Assembly: GCA_945888325.1 (NCBI GenBank)
Contig: CAMDAC010000003.1
Location: 124,001-188,000 of the forward strand
Reading direction: 5' to 3'
DNA: 64,000 nucleotides
Source of the DNA: Candidatus Sulfopaludibacter sp. SbA3
Lineage (GTDB): Bacteria > Pseudomonadota > Alphaproteobacteria > Caulobacterales > Hyphomonadaceae
This document shows positions 45,771 through 53,730 of the stretch, piece after piece. The translations under genes were made by a program, and so were the position numbers. Position 1 is the stretch's first letter, and every line of letters starts with the position of its first letter. A model generated the notes under the pieces. That model was not told where the DNA came from. It saw only the letters and a list, made by a program, of their open reading frames with translations, and did not search any database.

Positions 45771-46357
45771 GCCGCCGCGATCCGCGCGTCGAGCCTCGCC
45801 TTCACGTCCGGCCATTCGCGGTCGAGGATGGAGAAGAAGACGGTGTTGCGCTGGAAGCCATTGCCGACGATCTTGTGGTTGCGCAGGATGCCTTCCTGCA
45901 CGGCGCCAAGTTTCAGCACGGCGGTGCGCGAGCGCATGTTGCGCTCGTCCACCTGGTACTGCACACGCCGGGCGCCCCACTCTTCAAAGAGGTGTCCCAT
46001 CAGCAGGCGCTTGCACGAGGGATTCACCACCGTGCCCTGCGCCTCGGGCGCATAGCAGGTCATGCCGACCTCGACCGTCTTGTTGGTCTCGCTGGGATCC
46101 AGCCAGCTGGTGATGCCAAGGAACGCGCCGTCGGACGGCCGTGTCACGAGAAACGGGATCATCGTGCCGTCAATCGTCCGCTTGCGGATCACCTCGACCC
46201 ACTCGGTGACCCAGTCGCCCGGCGCCCAATGGGACCAGAGCCTGAAAATCTCCGGCGCCCGCTCGTTCAGCGCGTAAAGTTCCGGCGCGTCCGTCGCCTC
46301 GTCGTAGGGGCGAAGGCGCACGTGCGCGTTCTCCAGGATGAGCGGGGCGAGCGTCAT
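45767..46357 (-). CDS. GNAT family N-acetyltransferase, RimJ/RimL-like
   Basis: A 196-residue acetyltransferase of the RimJ/RimL type. LENAHVRLRPYDEATDAPEL, GITSWLDPSETNKTVEVGMTCYAPEAQGTVVNP and RSRTAVLKLGAVQEGILRNHKI are the family's N-terminal, acetyl-CoA and C-terminal segments. It may acetylate ribosomal protein N-termini or small amines. It lies in a run of three closely spaced minus-strand genes with the small 98-residue protein upstream and DUF4169 downstream. Confidence 0.88.
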   Translation of the reverse strand: MTLAPLILENAHVRLRPYDEATDAPELYALNERAPEIFRLWSHWAPGDWVTEWVEVIRKRTIDGTMIPFLVTRPSDGAFLGITSWLDPSETNKTVEVGMTCYAPEAQGTVVNPSCKRLLMGHLFEEWGARRVQYQVDERNMRSRTAVLKLGAVQEGILRNHKIVGNGFQRNTVFFSILDREWPDVKARLDARIAAA

Positions 46358-46363
46358 GGCGGC

Positions 46364-46660
46364 TCAGTCCTTGTTGGCGTCGCGCCATTGCTCCATCGCC
46401 AGCGAGATGGCGAAGGTTTCGCGGTATTTCGGACTGGAGGCCGGACGCGGCGGCTTCTGCGAGGTCAGCGCCATGATCTCGGCCAGCTTGTTGTGCGCCG
46501 CGCCCGCCTGCCCCGCGCCGATATAGGCGTGCAGCTCGACCAGCGCCGAGGACATCGGGTCATGCGCGCGGATGACGAAATAGGGCTCGTCCTCGGCCAG
46601 TTTCGGCAGGACATCGAACTGGGACGGATTGGCTTTCGAGCCGACGGGGGGCTTGGACAT
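46364..46660 (-). CDS. Hypothetical protein (98 aa)
   Basis: A small soluble protein with no recognised domain. It has a central FVIRAHDPMSSALVELHAYIGAGQ helix and a basic PPRPASSPKYRETF region. It precedes the GNAT gene by 6 bases, so co-transcription is very likely; it might be a partner or regulator of that enzyme, but this is positional inference only. Confidence 0.6.
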   Translation of the reverse strand: MSKPPVGSKANPSQFDVLPKLAEDEPYFVIRAHDPMSSALVELHAYIGAGQAGAAHNKLAEIMALTSQKPPRPASSPKYRETFAISLAMEQWRDANKD

Positions 46661-46738
46661 GGTGTTGGGTCTTTCTGAACGGGAGGTGATTCTCTGCCGC
46701 CACTCTATCCACCCGCCGGGCCAGCGTCAGCAAGACTG

Positions 46739-47035
46739 TCAGATGCCGAAGAAAAGCCGGTTGATGGCATTGGCGATGGGATCCTCGTAATCGGCGAGGG
46801 TCCGCACGACGGGGCCGAGGTCCTTGCGCTGCACGGCTGCCAGCTGCTGCACGGCGACAAGATGGTCCTCGCCGTCCAGGTTCACTTTTGGCGTCACGCC
46901 TTCCAGTTCCAGCAGTTCGCTGGCCGGAAACAACGGCGCGACCAGAACGCTCGCGCCCGTGTCCAGACCGGGATACTGCAGCACGACGACTTTCTGCTTC
47001 GCGCCCTTGAGCGTGTGTACCGTCAGGGCCTGCAT
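46739..47035 (-). CDS. ccdB: CcdB family toxin
   Basis: A 98-residue gyrase-poison family toxin. VVVLQYPGLDTGASVLVAPLFPA matches the first strands of CcdB, VNLDGEDHLVAVQQLAAV the middle, and IANAINRLFFGI the C-terminus, where F-plasmid CcdB ends WGI, residues needed for gyrase poisoning; here W is F. The gene starts 3 bases after the antitoxin stop. A stable toxin would be neutralised by the CcdA partner; activity on gyrase is inferred. Confidence 0.88.
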   Translation of the reverse strand: MQALTVHTLKGAKQKVVVLQYPGLDTGASVLVAPLFPASELLELEGVTPKVNLDGEDHLVAVQQLAAVQRKDLGPVVRTLADYEDPIANAINRLFFGI

Positions 47036-47038
47036 CGG

Positions 47039-47263
47039 TCAGAACAATCTGAGGCGATCAGACCAGAGCCCCGCTTCCTCAATCCGCTTGTTCCAGGCCG
47101 CAATCGCTTCCCGGTTATGCTCGGACCAGATCCGCATTTCCTCGGCGCGGGTCCTGAATCGGATCGCCTCCTCCGCCACGGCGGAAAGGTTCACCCCGGC
47201 GGCCTTCGCCCGTGCGACCAGCGCCTCATCGAGCGTCAGGTTGACGCGAACTTTCGAGGCCAT
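47039..47263 (-). CDS. ccdA: CcdA family antitoxin
   Basis: A 74-residue ribbon-helix-helix antitoxin. KVRVNLTLDEALVARAKAAGVNLSAV is the DNA-binding N-terminus and EHNREAIAAWNKRIEEAGLWSDRLRLF the toxin-binding tail. I use ATG 47263, after GGAGCCGCCC. It lies directly upstream of the toxin and directly downstream of a perfect inverted repeat, which it probably binds together with CcdB to control its own operon. Confidence 0.9.
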   Translation of the reverse strand: MASKVRVNLTLDEALVARAKAAGVNLSAVAEEAIRFRTRAEEMRIWSEHNREAIAAWNKRIEEAGLWSDRLRLF

Positions 47264-47283
47264 GGGCGGCTCCTGTAGACGAA

Positions 47284-47310
47284 ATGATGCGCATATATAA
47301 TCCGCATCAT
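47284..47310. promoter_or_regulatory. ccdAB operator
   Basis: Perfect 8-base arms, ATGATGCG and CGCATCAT, flank an AT-rich 11-base spacer (CATATATAATC), 20 bases before the ccdA start. The spacer includes a TATATA-like -10, so binding of CcdA or the CcdAB complex would block the promoter, the expected autoregulation of such pairs. Confidence 0.7.
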
Positions 47311-47328
47311 CCCTGCGCACAACGCCGG

Positions 47329-47634
47329 CTAGTTGCCCTGCGCCGGCATCCCGTAGCGCTCGACCTTCACGACTTCGCCGGTGACACCGTCAATCTCGAT
47401 CTCGATCACCACCCCGTCGGCATCGGCGCCCTCGAACTTCCACACGCCCCGGCGCGCCTTCACTTCGCGCACCGTGGCGAGGCCTCTCGCCTTGGCGATT
47501 TCCAGCGCCTGCGTCTCGGTCACTTCAAATTCCGCGACTGAGCGCTCGTCATCGCCCTTGCCGGCGAGGGCGGGGCCGGTGCCCGCGAGCATCAGCAGGG
47601 CGGCGAGCAGCGTGCTTCTGAGCAGTTCGGTCAT
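47329..47634 (-). CDS. PepSY domain protein
   Basis: A 101-residue exported protein with a signal peptide ending GPALA. The mature part has one PepSY repeat: VTETQALEIAKARGLATVREVKARRGVWKFEGADADGVVIEIEIDGVTGEVVKVER. PepSY domains are thought to inhibit peptidases or bind partners in the periplasm; a standalone copy has no assigned role. I start at ATG 47634. It shares orientation with the coupling-protein gene downstream of the hairpin. Confidence 0.88.
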   Translation of the reverse strand: MTELLRSTLLAALLMLAGTGPALAGKGDDERSVAEFEVTETQALEIAKARGLATVREVKARRGVWKFEGADADGVVIEIEIDGVTGEVVKVERYGMPAQGN

Positions 47635-47652
47635 GGCATGTCCTCCAATGAT

Positions 47653-47691
47653 GTGGCCGGGCAGACATAAGGTCGCCCGGCCACGGTTTTT
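47653..47691 (+). terminator. Hairpin with T tract between PepSY and coupling protein genes
   Basis: A perfect 10-base-pair stem (GTGGCCGGGC with GCCCGGCCAC, 12-base loop) is followed by GGTTTTTAG. It reads as a terminator on the plus strand, although both flanking genes are on the minus strand, where it would lie between the coupling protein's 3' end and the PepSY start. Confidence 0.5.
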
Positions 47692-47705
47692 AGGGGCGCC
47701 CCGTC

Positions 47706-49214
47706 TCAAAGCGACGGCGCCGGTCCGCCTCCCCCACCCGGCGGTTTGCTGCCCAGCAGGGGATGCGGGTCATAGAGCCCCTGAAATGCCGGATCGAGCA
47801 GGTAGTCGAGCCGCCGCGCCGTGATGCCTCGCCGGCCGGAGACCTGCAGCGCAAGGCTGGAGCGATCCATCTGCCGCAGTCCCTCCTCGGAGAAATCCCC
47901 GAGCACGCGGGAGAGCTCCGACGCCGACAACAGGTTCGGCACGCCGAACGCCTGGATCGCGGCAGTGTTGTTGAGCACCGTCGACCATTCCCCCGGCAGC
48001 ATCCGCTCAATCTGCGCGAGGTCCTGGAAGAAGGCCCAGACGCGCATGCCGTAGGAGCGTGCCAGCGTGTAGACCATCGGCAGCAGGCCGAAGTCCCCCA
48101 GCTGCGCGCACTCATCGATGGCGAACAGCGTGCGGTGTTTCGGCAGGTTGCCCTCCCGCGACAGCACCGCCGACATCAGCGCCGCCGTCCACAGCCGGAA
48201 CAGGGGCGCGTGGCTGGCGAGCTTGGTCGGCGGCACGACCAGGTAGATCGTCATCGGATCTCCCCGGCGGACGGCCGCGAGATCGATGGTCGAGGTCTTC
48301 ACCGTGCGCTGCGCCGCTTCCGAGGCGATCACCGAGAAATAGCTGCAGGCCGTGGCATGAATGCCGGAACGCGTGACGTCCGTGGTCTGAAGATAGTTCG
48401 AGATTTCCTCATACGCGAAGGATGGCAGTTTCTTGCCGCAGGTATCGAGCAGCACAGCCAGGTTGTACGTGCTGTCATCGCGCTTCAGCATCCGGCGCAC
48501 TTCGATCAGGTTGCGGTCCTGCGGCTCGCGCGTTGCGGCAATCGCCGCGATCACGCCGGCCGACAGGTCATGCCCGCGGATATCCCAGAACGGGTCCTTG
48601 GAGATCTTGCCGCCGCCGGACAGCTGCTTGGCGATGTCCATCGACAGGGCGGAGGACTCGACGCCCGGAATGGCAAACGCATCCATCGGGTTGAGACTGT
48701 CGGTTTCCGGCGAGATTACCCCGAACGGATCGATGACATGCACCGTCTGGCCCATTTCTCGGCGGCGGCGCGCCGTGATCTGGCAGGCCTCACCCTTCGG
48801 ATCGATCACGATGACCGGGCCTTCATAGGTCAGCAGGTTCGGGATCAGCGCCCCCCGGCCCTTGCCGGCGCCGGTGGGCGCGATGGTGATCATGTGGCCC
48901 TCGCCTTCCAGCCAGAGCGGATTTCCCGACTGCACCACAGGCACCGGCCCCTCGCGGAAGCCGACCTGCTGGCGCGTCTCGTCAATCTGCCAGCCGAGCA
49001 GCAACCGGTCGCCCGCGCCGAGCGCGGGATTGTCCGCAGGCGGAAGGATCGGCGGATTGTTGGGCGGCTGCTTTTTTGCCCCGCGCCTCTTTGTGCGCGT
49101 GGCCGCCTTCGCGTCTGGTTTGGCATCGGCCTTCGCCGGCCCATTGTGGTTTGGTGTGTTGGCCCCTGCCCCCTCGGCTTCCCAGCCCCGCGGAGTTTCA
49201 GATGACCCGGACAT
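47706..49214 (-). CDS. Type IV secretion coupling protein (VirD4/TraG-like), no membrane anchor
   Basis: A 502-residue hexameric ATPase of the VirD4/TraG family. Walker A is APTGAGKGRGALIPN, followed by VIDPKGE, and Walker B is LFAIDECAQLG; FFQDLAQIERMLPGEWSTVLNN is the conserved later segment. The usual N-terminal membrane helices are absent: the first 60 residues are a disordered K/A/P-rich tail. No relaxase, mating-pair or other tra/vir genes are nearby. I start at ATG 49214 (GAGGGA upstream). It may be the remnant of an element or a soluble coupling protein. Confidence 0.88.
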   Translation of the reverse strand: MSGSSETPRGWEAEGAGANTPNHNGPAKADAKPDAKAATRTKRRGAKKQPPNNPPILPPADNPALGAGDRLLLGWQIDETRQQVGFREGPVPVVQSGNPLWLEGEGHMITIAPTGAGKGRGALIPNLLTYEGPVIVIDPKGEACQITARRRREMGQTVHVIDPFGVISPETDSLNPMDAFAIPGVESSALSMDIAKQLSGGGKISKDPFWDIRGHDLSAGVIAAIAATREPQDRNLIEVRRMLKRDDSTYNLAVLLDTCGKKLPSFAYEEISNYLQTTDVTRSGIHATACSYFSVIASEAAQRTVKTSTIDLAAVRRGDPMTIYLVVPPTKLASHAPLFRLWTAALMSAVLSREGNLPKHRTLFAIDECAQLGDFGLLPMVYTLARSYGMRVWAFFQDLAQIERMLPGEWSTVLNNTAAIQAFGVPNLLSASELSRVLGDFSEEGLRQMDRSSLALQVSGRRGITARRLDYLLDPAFQGLYDPHPLLGSKPPGGGGGPAPSL

Positions 49215-49220
49215 TTTCAT

Positions 49221-49573
49221 TCCCTCACGGAGGACGACAACCGCCCTCCTTGACCAGGAGGCTCATTCAACAGACGTTGAAAGTCAATAATGATTTTTAT
49301 GGGAAATCGCACAGAGCAGCTATGCAAGCCATTTCGTCCCTATACGGACGATCCCTGTTTACCCAGCATTCGCTGCAGGATCAATCCCGACGGGCAGGCT
49401 GAACGGCCGCACAAAACTTTTTCATTGATTTCTGCGTTGGAATTAAGGCATGCAGGCGCGCATGGATTTCGCCTGCGCGCAATGCAAAACCCACGTCGAG
49501 ACATTCCGCATCAAGCAAAGTCCACAGTCTGCACAACGAACCTCGGGCACCGGAGCAGAGGTCCGCACAAAGA
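49221..49573. other. Gene-free region upstream of the coupling protein
   Basis: This 353-base stretch has no convincing ORF and is more AT-rich than its surroundings. It contains several small dyads in the coupling protein leader (CCTCCT-TGACC-AGGAGG at 49245-49261 and TTCAAC-AGAC-GTTGAA at 49266-49281), and GCAGGCG/CGCCTGC at 49452-49476. I see no clear promoter match. Confidence 0.5.
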
Positions 49574-50353
49574 CTAAAGCCCGTCCTCTTCTTTCATGAT
49601 GTCCCAGAGATATTTCTCCGGAAACATCAGGAAATCGCGCGTCAGTTTCACATGCTCCAGCGAGTCCCACTCGCGCCGCATGGGCCCCTCGCCCGTCATC
49701 TCGTAGATCCAGGCATCGGGATAGGCGAGCAGCATCGGCGAGTGCGTCGCGATCACGAACTGGCTGCCCGCCTTCACCAGTTCGTGCAGGCGCCGTAGGA
49801 AGCGGATCAACCGGTGCGGCGACAGAGCCGCCTCTGGCTCGTCGAGCACATAGAAGCCGTTGCCAAACAATCGGTGCTCGACCAGCGCGAGGAAACTCTC
49901 GCCGTGCGACTGGTGATGCAGCGACAAGCCGCCGTAAGCATCCCGGATTCTGGGTCCGCCCATCGGATCTTCATCCAGCCGGTCGATGTTGGTCGCAACG
50001 TTGAAATAGCTTTCCGCGCGCAGGAAGTAGCCGTCCCTCGGGCGCCGGATGGCGCGGACCAGGCGCAGGAACTCATGCAGGCTGGAATAGGACCGTGAAG
50101 TCTCGAAACTCTGATTGCGACTGCCGCCTTCGGCGTTGAACCCCGCAGCGATGGCGATAGCCTCGACCAAAGTTGACTTGCCGCTACCATTCTCACCGAC
50201 GAGGAACGTGACCCTGGGATGCAGGTCCAATGTCTCCCATCCGGCGACAGCCGGCAGGCTGAATGGGTAATCGCCAGCGTCCCAGCCAGCGCCGCGCTGC
50301 TGTCTGACCTGCATGATGAACCCGTCAAAATCGATCGCCCGCCGTTCAGCCAT
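49574..50353 (-). CDS. AAA family ATPase (RecF/ABC-type)
   Basis: A 259-residue ABC-type ATPase. Walker A is GENGSGKSTLVEAI, the signature-like region SHGESFLALV, Walker B FYVLDEPEAALSP and a switch histidine IATHSP. Such small RecF-like ATPases occur alone or with nucleases in defence and repair systems. I trimmed the ORF to ATG 50353, since the upstream part overlaps fumC. It lies 74 bases downstream of fumC, possibly in the same transcript. Role unknown. Confidence 0.85.
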   Translation of the reverse strand: MAERRAIDFDGFIMQVRQQRGAGWDAGDYPFSLPAVAGWETLDLHPRVTFLVGENGSGKSTLVEAIAIAAGFNAEGGSRNQSFETSRSYSSLHEFLRLVRAIRRPRDGYFLRAESYFNVATNIDRLDEDPMGGPRIRDAYGGLSLHHQSHGESFLALVEHRLFGNGFYVLDEPEAALSPHRLIRFLRRLHELVKAGSQFVIATHSPMLLAYPDAWIYEMTGEGPMRREWDSLEHVKLTRDFLMFPEKYLWDIMKEEDGL

Positions 50354-50427
50354 GCAGGTTGCCTCCGTTCCGGCCCAAGGTTGCAAACCTCGGGCCAGTC
50401 CGCAAGGCTGGATCAGCTGGGCGAAAC

Positions 50428-51831
50428 TCAGGCCGGGTCGGGCCCGATCATTTTCTCCGGCCGAACGATGGCGTCGAAGTCGGCTTCGGAGATGCCGAGC
50501 GCGAGGGCTTCGACTTTCAGCGTCGTGCCGTTCTTGTGCGCGTTCTTGGCAACCTTCGCGGCGAGGTCGTAGCCGTACTTTTCCTTCAACGGCGTCACAA
50601 GCATCAGCGAGTTCTCGAGCGCGCGCTGGATATTGTCGAGCCGCGGCTCGATGCCCACCACGCAATTGTCCGTGAACGACACCGACGCATCGGCGAGCAG
50701 CTGCACCGATTGCAGGAAATTGTACGCCATCATCGGATTGAACACGTTGAGTTCGAAATGGCCCTGCGAGCCGGCAAACGCGATCGCCGCATTGTTGCCG
50801 AGGATATGCGCGCAGACCTGGGTCATCGCTTCGCACTGAGTGGGGTTCACCTTGCCCGGCATGATCGATGAGCCCGGCTCGTTCTCCGGCAGTGCCAGCT
50901 CGCCAAGTCCGGAACGTGGACCCGAGCCGAGGAAGCGGATGTCGTTGGCAATCTTGAAACAGCTCATCGCCACCGTGGTGATCGCGCCGTGCGTGAACAC
51001 CATCGCGTCATGCGCCGCGAGCGCCTCGAACTTGTTCGGGGCGGAGGTAAACTTGAGTCCCGTGATCTGCGCGATCTTGTCGGCCACCAGTTCGGCAAAG
51101 CCCGCCGGCGAGGCGAGCCCCGTGCCGACAGCGGTGCCGCCCTGCGCCAGTTCCATCAGCGCCGGCAGCGTCAGCTCGATCCGCTTGATGCCGTTCTCGA
51201 TCTGCTTTGCGTAGCCAGAGAATTCCTGACCCAGCGTGACCGGAGTCGCGTCCTGCGTATGCGTGCGGCCAATCTTGATGATCGACTTCCAGGCCTGCGC
51301 CTTGTCGTTCAGCGCATTGTGCAGCGTCTGCAGCGCCGGCAGCAGCTTGTGCACGACCTCTTCGGCGCAGGCGATGTGCATCGCGGTCGGGAACGTGTCG
51401 TTCGACGACTGGCTCATGTTGACATGGTCGTTCGGATGGACCGGCTTTTTCGAGCCCATCTCGCCGCCGAGCATCTCGATGGCGCGGTTGGAGATCACCT
51501 CGTTGGCGTTCATGTTCGACTGCGTGCCCGAGCCCGTCTGCCAGACGACCAGCGGGAAATGCGCGTTCAGCTTGCCTTCGATCACTTCGTCGGACGCCTG
51601 GATGATCACCTTACCCAGCGCCGGATCGAGCTTGCCGAGCGCCATGTTGGTCTCGGCCGCCGCCTTCTTGACGATCCCGAGCGCGCGCACGACCGGGGCG
51701 GGCTGGCGCTCCCAGCCGATCTTGAAATTCCCCAGCGAACGCTGCGCCTGCGCGCCCCAGTACTTGTCCGCCTCGACCTCAATGGGGCCGAACGTATCGG
51801 TTTCGGTGCGGGTGGGGGTCTTGGCGGCCAT
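50428..51831 (-). CDS. fumC: Fumarate hydratase, class II
   Basis: A 467-residue fumarase that hydrates fumarate to L-malate in the TCA cycle. [41 protein letters not shown] and the family signature [16 protein letters not shown] with the catalytic serine loop are all present. Length is standard (467). It is divergent from the SRPBCC-Rieske gene. Confidence 0.97.
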   Translation of the reverse strand: MAAKTPTRTETDTFGPIEVEADKYWGAQAQRSLGNFKIGWERQPAPVVRALGIVKKAAAETNMALGKLDPALGKVIIQASDEVIEGKLNAHFPLVVWQTGSGTQSNMNANEVISNRAIEMLGGEMGSKKPVHPNDHVNMSQSSNDTFPTAMHIACAEEVVHKLLPALQTLHNALNDKAQAWKSIIKIGRTHTQDATPVTLGQEFSGYAKQIENGIKRIELTLPALMELAQGGTAVGTGLASPAGFAELVADKIAQITGLKFTSAPNKFEALAAHDAMVFTHGAITTVAMSCFKIANDIRFLGSGPRSGLGELALPENEPGSSIMPGKVNPTQCEAMTQVCAHILGNNAAIAFAGSQGHFELNVFNPMMAYNFLQSVQLLADASVSFTDNCVVGIEPRLDNIQRALENSLMLVTPLKEKYGYDLAAKVAKNAHKNGTTLKVEALALGISEADFDAIVRPEKMIGPDPA

Positions 51832-51967
51832 GGAGGGCTCCTGAGGCTGGGGTCTATGTGCCCGCGCGGTCTAGCGAGGCCGGCCCGGCGCTTCAAGGGC
51901 GGAGGGGCTCGACAGGACGGACGGTCTCCGCGCAATCTGACCCGAGACACCAGCAGGGAGGCTGAAG

Positions 51968-52624
51968 ATGCAGGGAATGATAGAGGTGGGCAGTCTGACA
52001 CGCGATCTCGCCGCCAGCGTTTCGATGGCGGTGGAAGACGAGCTGGACTGGGAACACCTGCCGCACGTGCACCGGACCACCTTCCGGGCGGCGTCCCTGA
52101 TCCATGCCGACCGCGATGGTTGGGCGGCCGAGGTGGAACTGGTCGACGGCACCCCCATGCAAATGCAGGTAAAAGTCGATCCCGACCGCCGGGGTTATAC
52201 CAATGCGACCTTTGCTGGCGGCGCCGAGAACGGGCGGGCTGTGGTGCGATTCGAGGAAACGGGCACCGAAAGCTGCCGGATCAATCTGCGCTTCTTCATT
52301 CCCGAAGGCTCCAGCTTCCCGGTCGAGGCGGCAGGCGCATTCTACCGCGACCTTTTCAGCCGGATACTGGACGAGGACGAACCCAAGATGATCCACCGCG
52401 CCGCCGCCCTCAAGGCGGGCCCTGCCGGCCGCAAGGCGCGCAGGTCAGCGGCGATGGCCGACGGCGCGCGCGTCCAGGTTCCCCTTCTCTGCCCGCATCA
52501 GGGACTGCCGCTGAATTGCGAACCGGATGAAAGCGGATTGATGACTTGCCCCTGGCATGGATACAAGTTTGACGCCCGCACGGGCGCCTGCGTCCAAGGC
52601 AAGGCACGCGGCTGGACGGACTAA
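51968..52624 (+). CDS. SRPBCC-Rieske fusion protein
   Basis: A 218-residue protein with an N-terminal domain (about 1-140) that looks like a START/SRPBCC fold (ELDWEHLPHVHRTTF, then beta strands and a long C-terminal helix) and a C-terminal Rieske [2Fe-2S] domain with CPH (175-177) and CPWH (194-197), spaced 16 apart as required. Ring-hydroxylating oxygenases have Rieske first and START second, so the order is reversed. No oxidase iron site is evident. GGGAGG precedes ATG. An electron-carrying or sensory role is possible. Confidence 0.75.
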   Translation: MQGMIEVGSLTRDLAASVSMAVEDELDWEHLPHVHRTTFRAASLIHADRDGWAAEVELVDGTPMQMQVKVDPDRRGYTNATFAGGAENGRAVVRFEETGTESCRINLRFFIPEGSSFPVEAAGAFYRDLFSRILDEDEPKMIHRAAALKAGPAGRKARRSAAMADGARVQVPLLCPHQGLPLNCEPDESGLMTCPWHGYKFDARTGACVQGKARGWTD

Positions 52625-52637
52625 CCTGGAGACCTGC

Positions 52638-53144
52638 ATGGCTCGCCTACCTGTCGGCTTGATCGCCGTCTGCCTTGCGGCCTGCACGTCCGCGCCCGAG
52701 CATGCGCCGCTGGCCGAGAAGGCTGTGCCGGACTTCTGCAAGGTCGCGTACGAGGCGGGCCCAAGCTATACGCAGGCCGATGCGTCGGAGCGGTTTGCCG
52801 CGCGCAACGCGGCCCTGCCCGAAGGCGCAACGGTGGCGTCGCTGACATCCATTCGCCGGACAGGCCCGCAATATCCGCTCTGCGCGCTGAGCTACGATCT
52901 CGAAGGGCATTGCGACATGGTGTTTGACGTGCTGCCGGACGGAACAACGGCGAATATCCTGCCCGTCTGCACGAGCCGGGTGTTCGAGCGCGATGCGGTC
53001 CAGGCCGTTCGTGGCTGGACCTTTGAGCCGCCGGGCGAGGGACTGCGGCCGGCAATCTTGAACCGGCTGATGTTCACGCTGGGCGACTCAGACGCCGCCC
53101 CTGGCCCGCTGCCTGTCGCCGAGCCTGGCCCGGTCACCGAATGA
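52638..53144 (+). CDS. TonB C-terminal-like lipoprotein
   Basis: A 168-residue lipoprotein (lipobox CLAAC). The C-terminal half, GHCDMVFDVLPDGTTANILPVC followed by FERDAVQAVRGWTFEPP, is a TonB family C-terminal domain, which normally contacts outer-membrane receptors; here there is no transmembrane TonB helix or proline-rich spanner. ATG 52638 fits the signal peptide. Its stop overlaps the RusA start (ATGA), so the two are co-transcribed for no obvious functional reason. Confidence 0.75.
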   Translation: MARLPVGLIAVCLAACTSAPEHAPLAEKAVPDFCKVAYEAGPSYTQADASERFAARNAALPEGATVASLTSIRRTGPQYPLCALSYDLEGHCDMVFDVLPDGTTANILPVCTSRVFERDAVQAVRGWTFEPPGEGLRPAILNRLMFTLGDSDAAPGPLPVAEPGPVTE

Positions 53145-53515
53145 CCGAGACCGCCGCGATCGCCTGGGTCCAATCCGGAAAGGTCCGTGCCCGGATCACG
53201 GAGAGCGGCGCGTTGGAAGTGGCGTGCACCGGCCTCACCACGCAGACGAAGTATTACAAGACGCTGCTGAAGGAGTTCTTCCGCAAGGACTTCCCGCGCC
53301 TGCGGCCCGGGTACGGCGACTATAGCGTCCACATCGTGATGGAGCATCTCGGCGAGGCGCCGTGGATGGACCTCGACAACCTCGCCAAGGCCCTGCTGGA
53401 TTCCCTGAGCGGCAATGTCTTCGAGGATGACCGCCAGGTCGCGCGGCTGCTGGTCGAGCGGCGTGAGGGCGAACGGGACGGCATCTGGCTGCTGGCGGAG
53501 GCGATGGAGGCGTAG
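53141..53515 (+). CDS. RusA family Holliday junction resolvase
   Basis: A 124-residue nuclease-like protein. The RusA active-site pattern DLDNLAKALLDSLSG-VFEDDRQVARL supplies the catalytic aspartates and the conserved lysine; length is in the family range (about 120). RusA resolves Holliday junctions and is mainly found in lambdoid prophages, yet no phage genes are visible here. Overlap with the TonB-like lipoprotein gene argues for stable chromosomal residence. Confidence 0.85.
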   Translation: MTETAAIAWVQSGKVRARITESGALEVACTGLTTQTKYYKTLLKEFFRKDFPRLRPGYGDYSVHIVMEHLGEAPWMDLDNLAKALLDSLSGNVFEDDRQVARLLVERREGERDGIWLLAEAMEA

Positions 53516-53544
53516 ATCCTCGGGCTATCAATCCGCCACACAAT

Positions 53545-53600
53545 GCCCGCTCATCCTGAGCGAAGCATGCCCCTGCGGAGGCAAGGGTCGAAGGATGGGC
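53545..53600. repeat. REP-like palindromic element
   Basis: GCCCGCTCATCCTGAGC is followed some 30 bases later by GTCGAAGGATGGGC. CATCCT...AGGATG pairs as the ends of a hairpin. The sequence type TCATCCTGAGC...CGAAGGATG is a recurrent intergenic repeat in many proteobacterial genomes as I recall. Copy number here cannot be known from one window. Confidence 0.4.
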
Positions 53601-53689
53601 CAAACAAAACTGTCGCTGGCAGCTCCTTGTGCAACCCTTCCCGCCCCTCGCCGCGAACAAATCTCCCTACGGATCAATCCGCTGAAAAT

Positions 53690-53703
53690 TTCCGCGCGGA
53701 AAC
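53690..53703. repeat. 14-base palindrome downstream of the P450 gene
   Basis: TTTCCGCGCGGAAA is a perfect palindrome, next to CGGATCAATCCG at 53671-53682. Both lie between the convergent RusA and P450 genes and may be part of terminators, but no T tract is clear. Confidence 0.3.
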
Positions 53704-53730
53704 TTGCGCCACACCCCTCCGCCCACGGAC

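Noticed and set aside
47763-49205. 480-codon ORF opposite the coupling protein
   Set aside because: Antisense shadow of a gene with intact Walker motifs; its translation is arginine and histidine rich without domain features.
49443-49670. 75-codon minus-strand ORF with several cysteines
   Set aside because: No Shine-Dalgarno or conserved pattern, and it overlaps the 3' end of the AAA ATPase gene.
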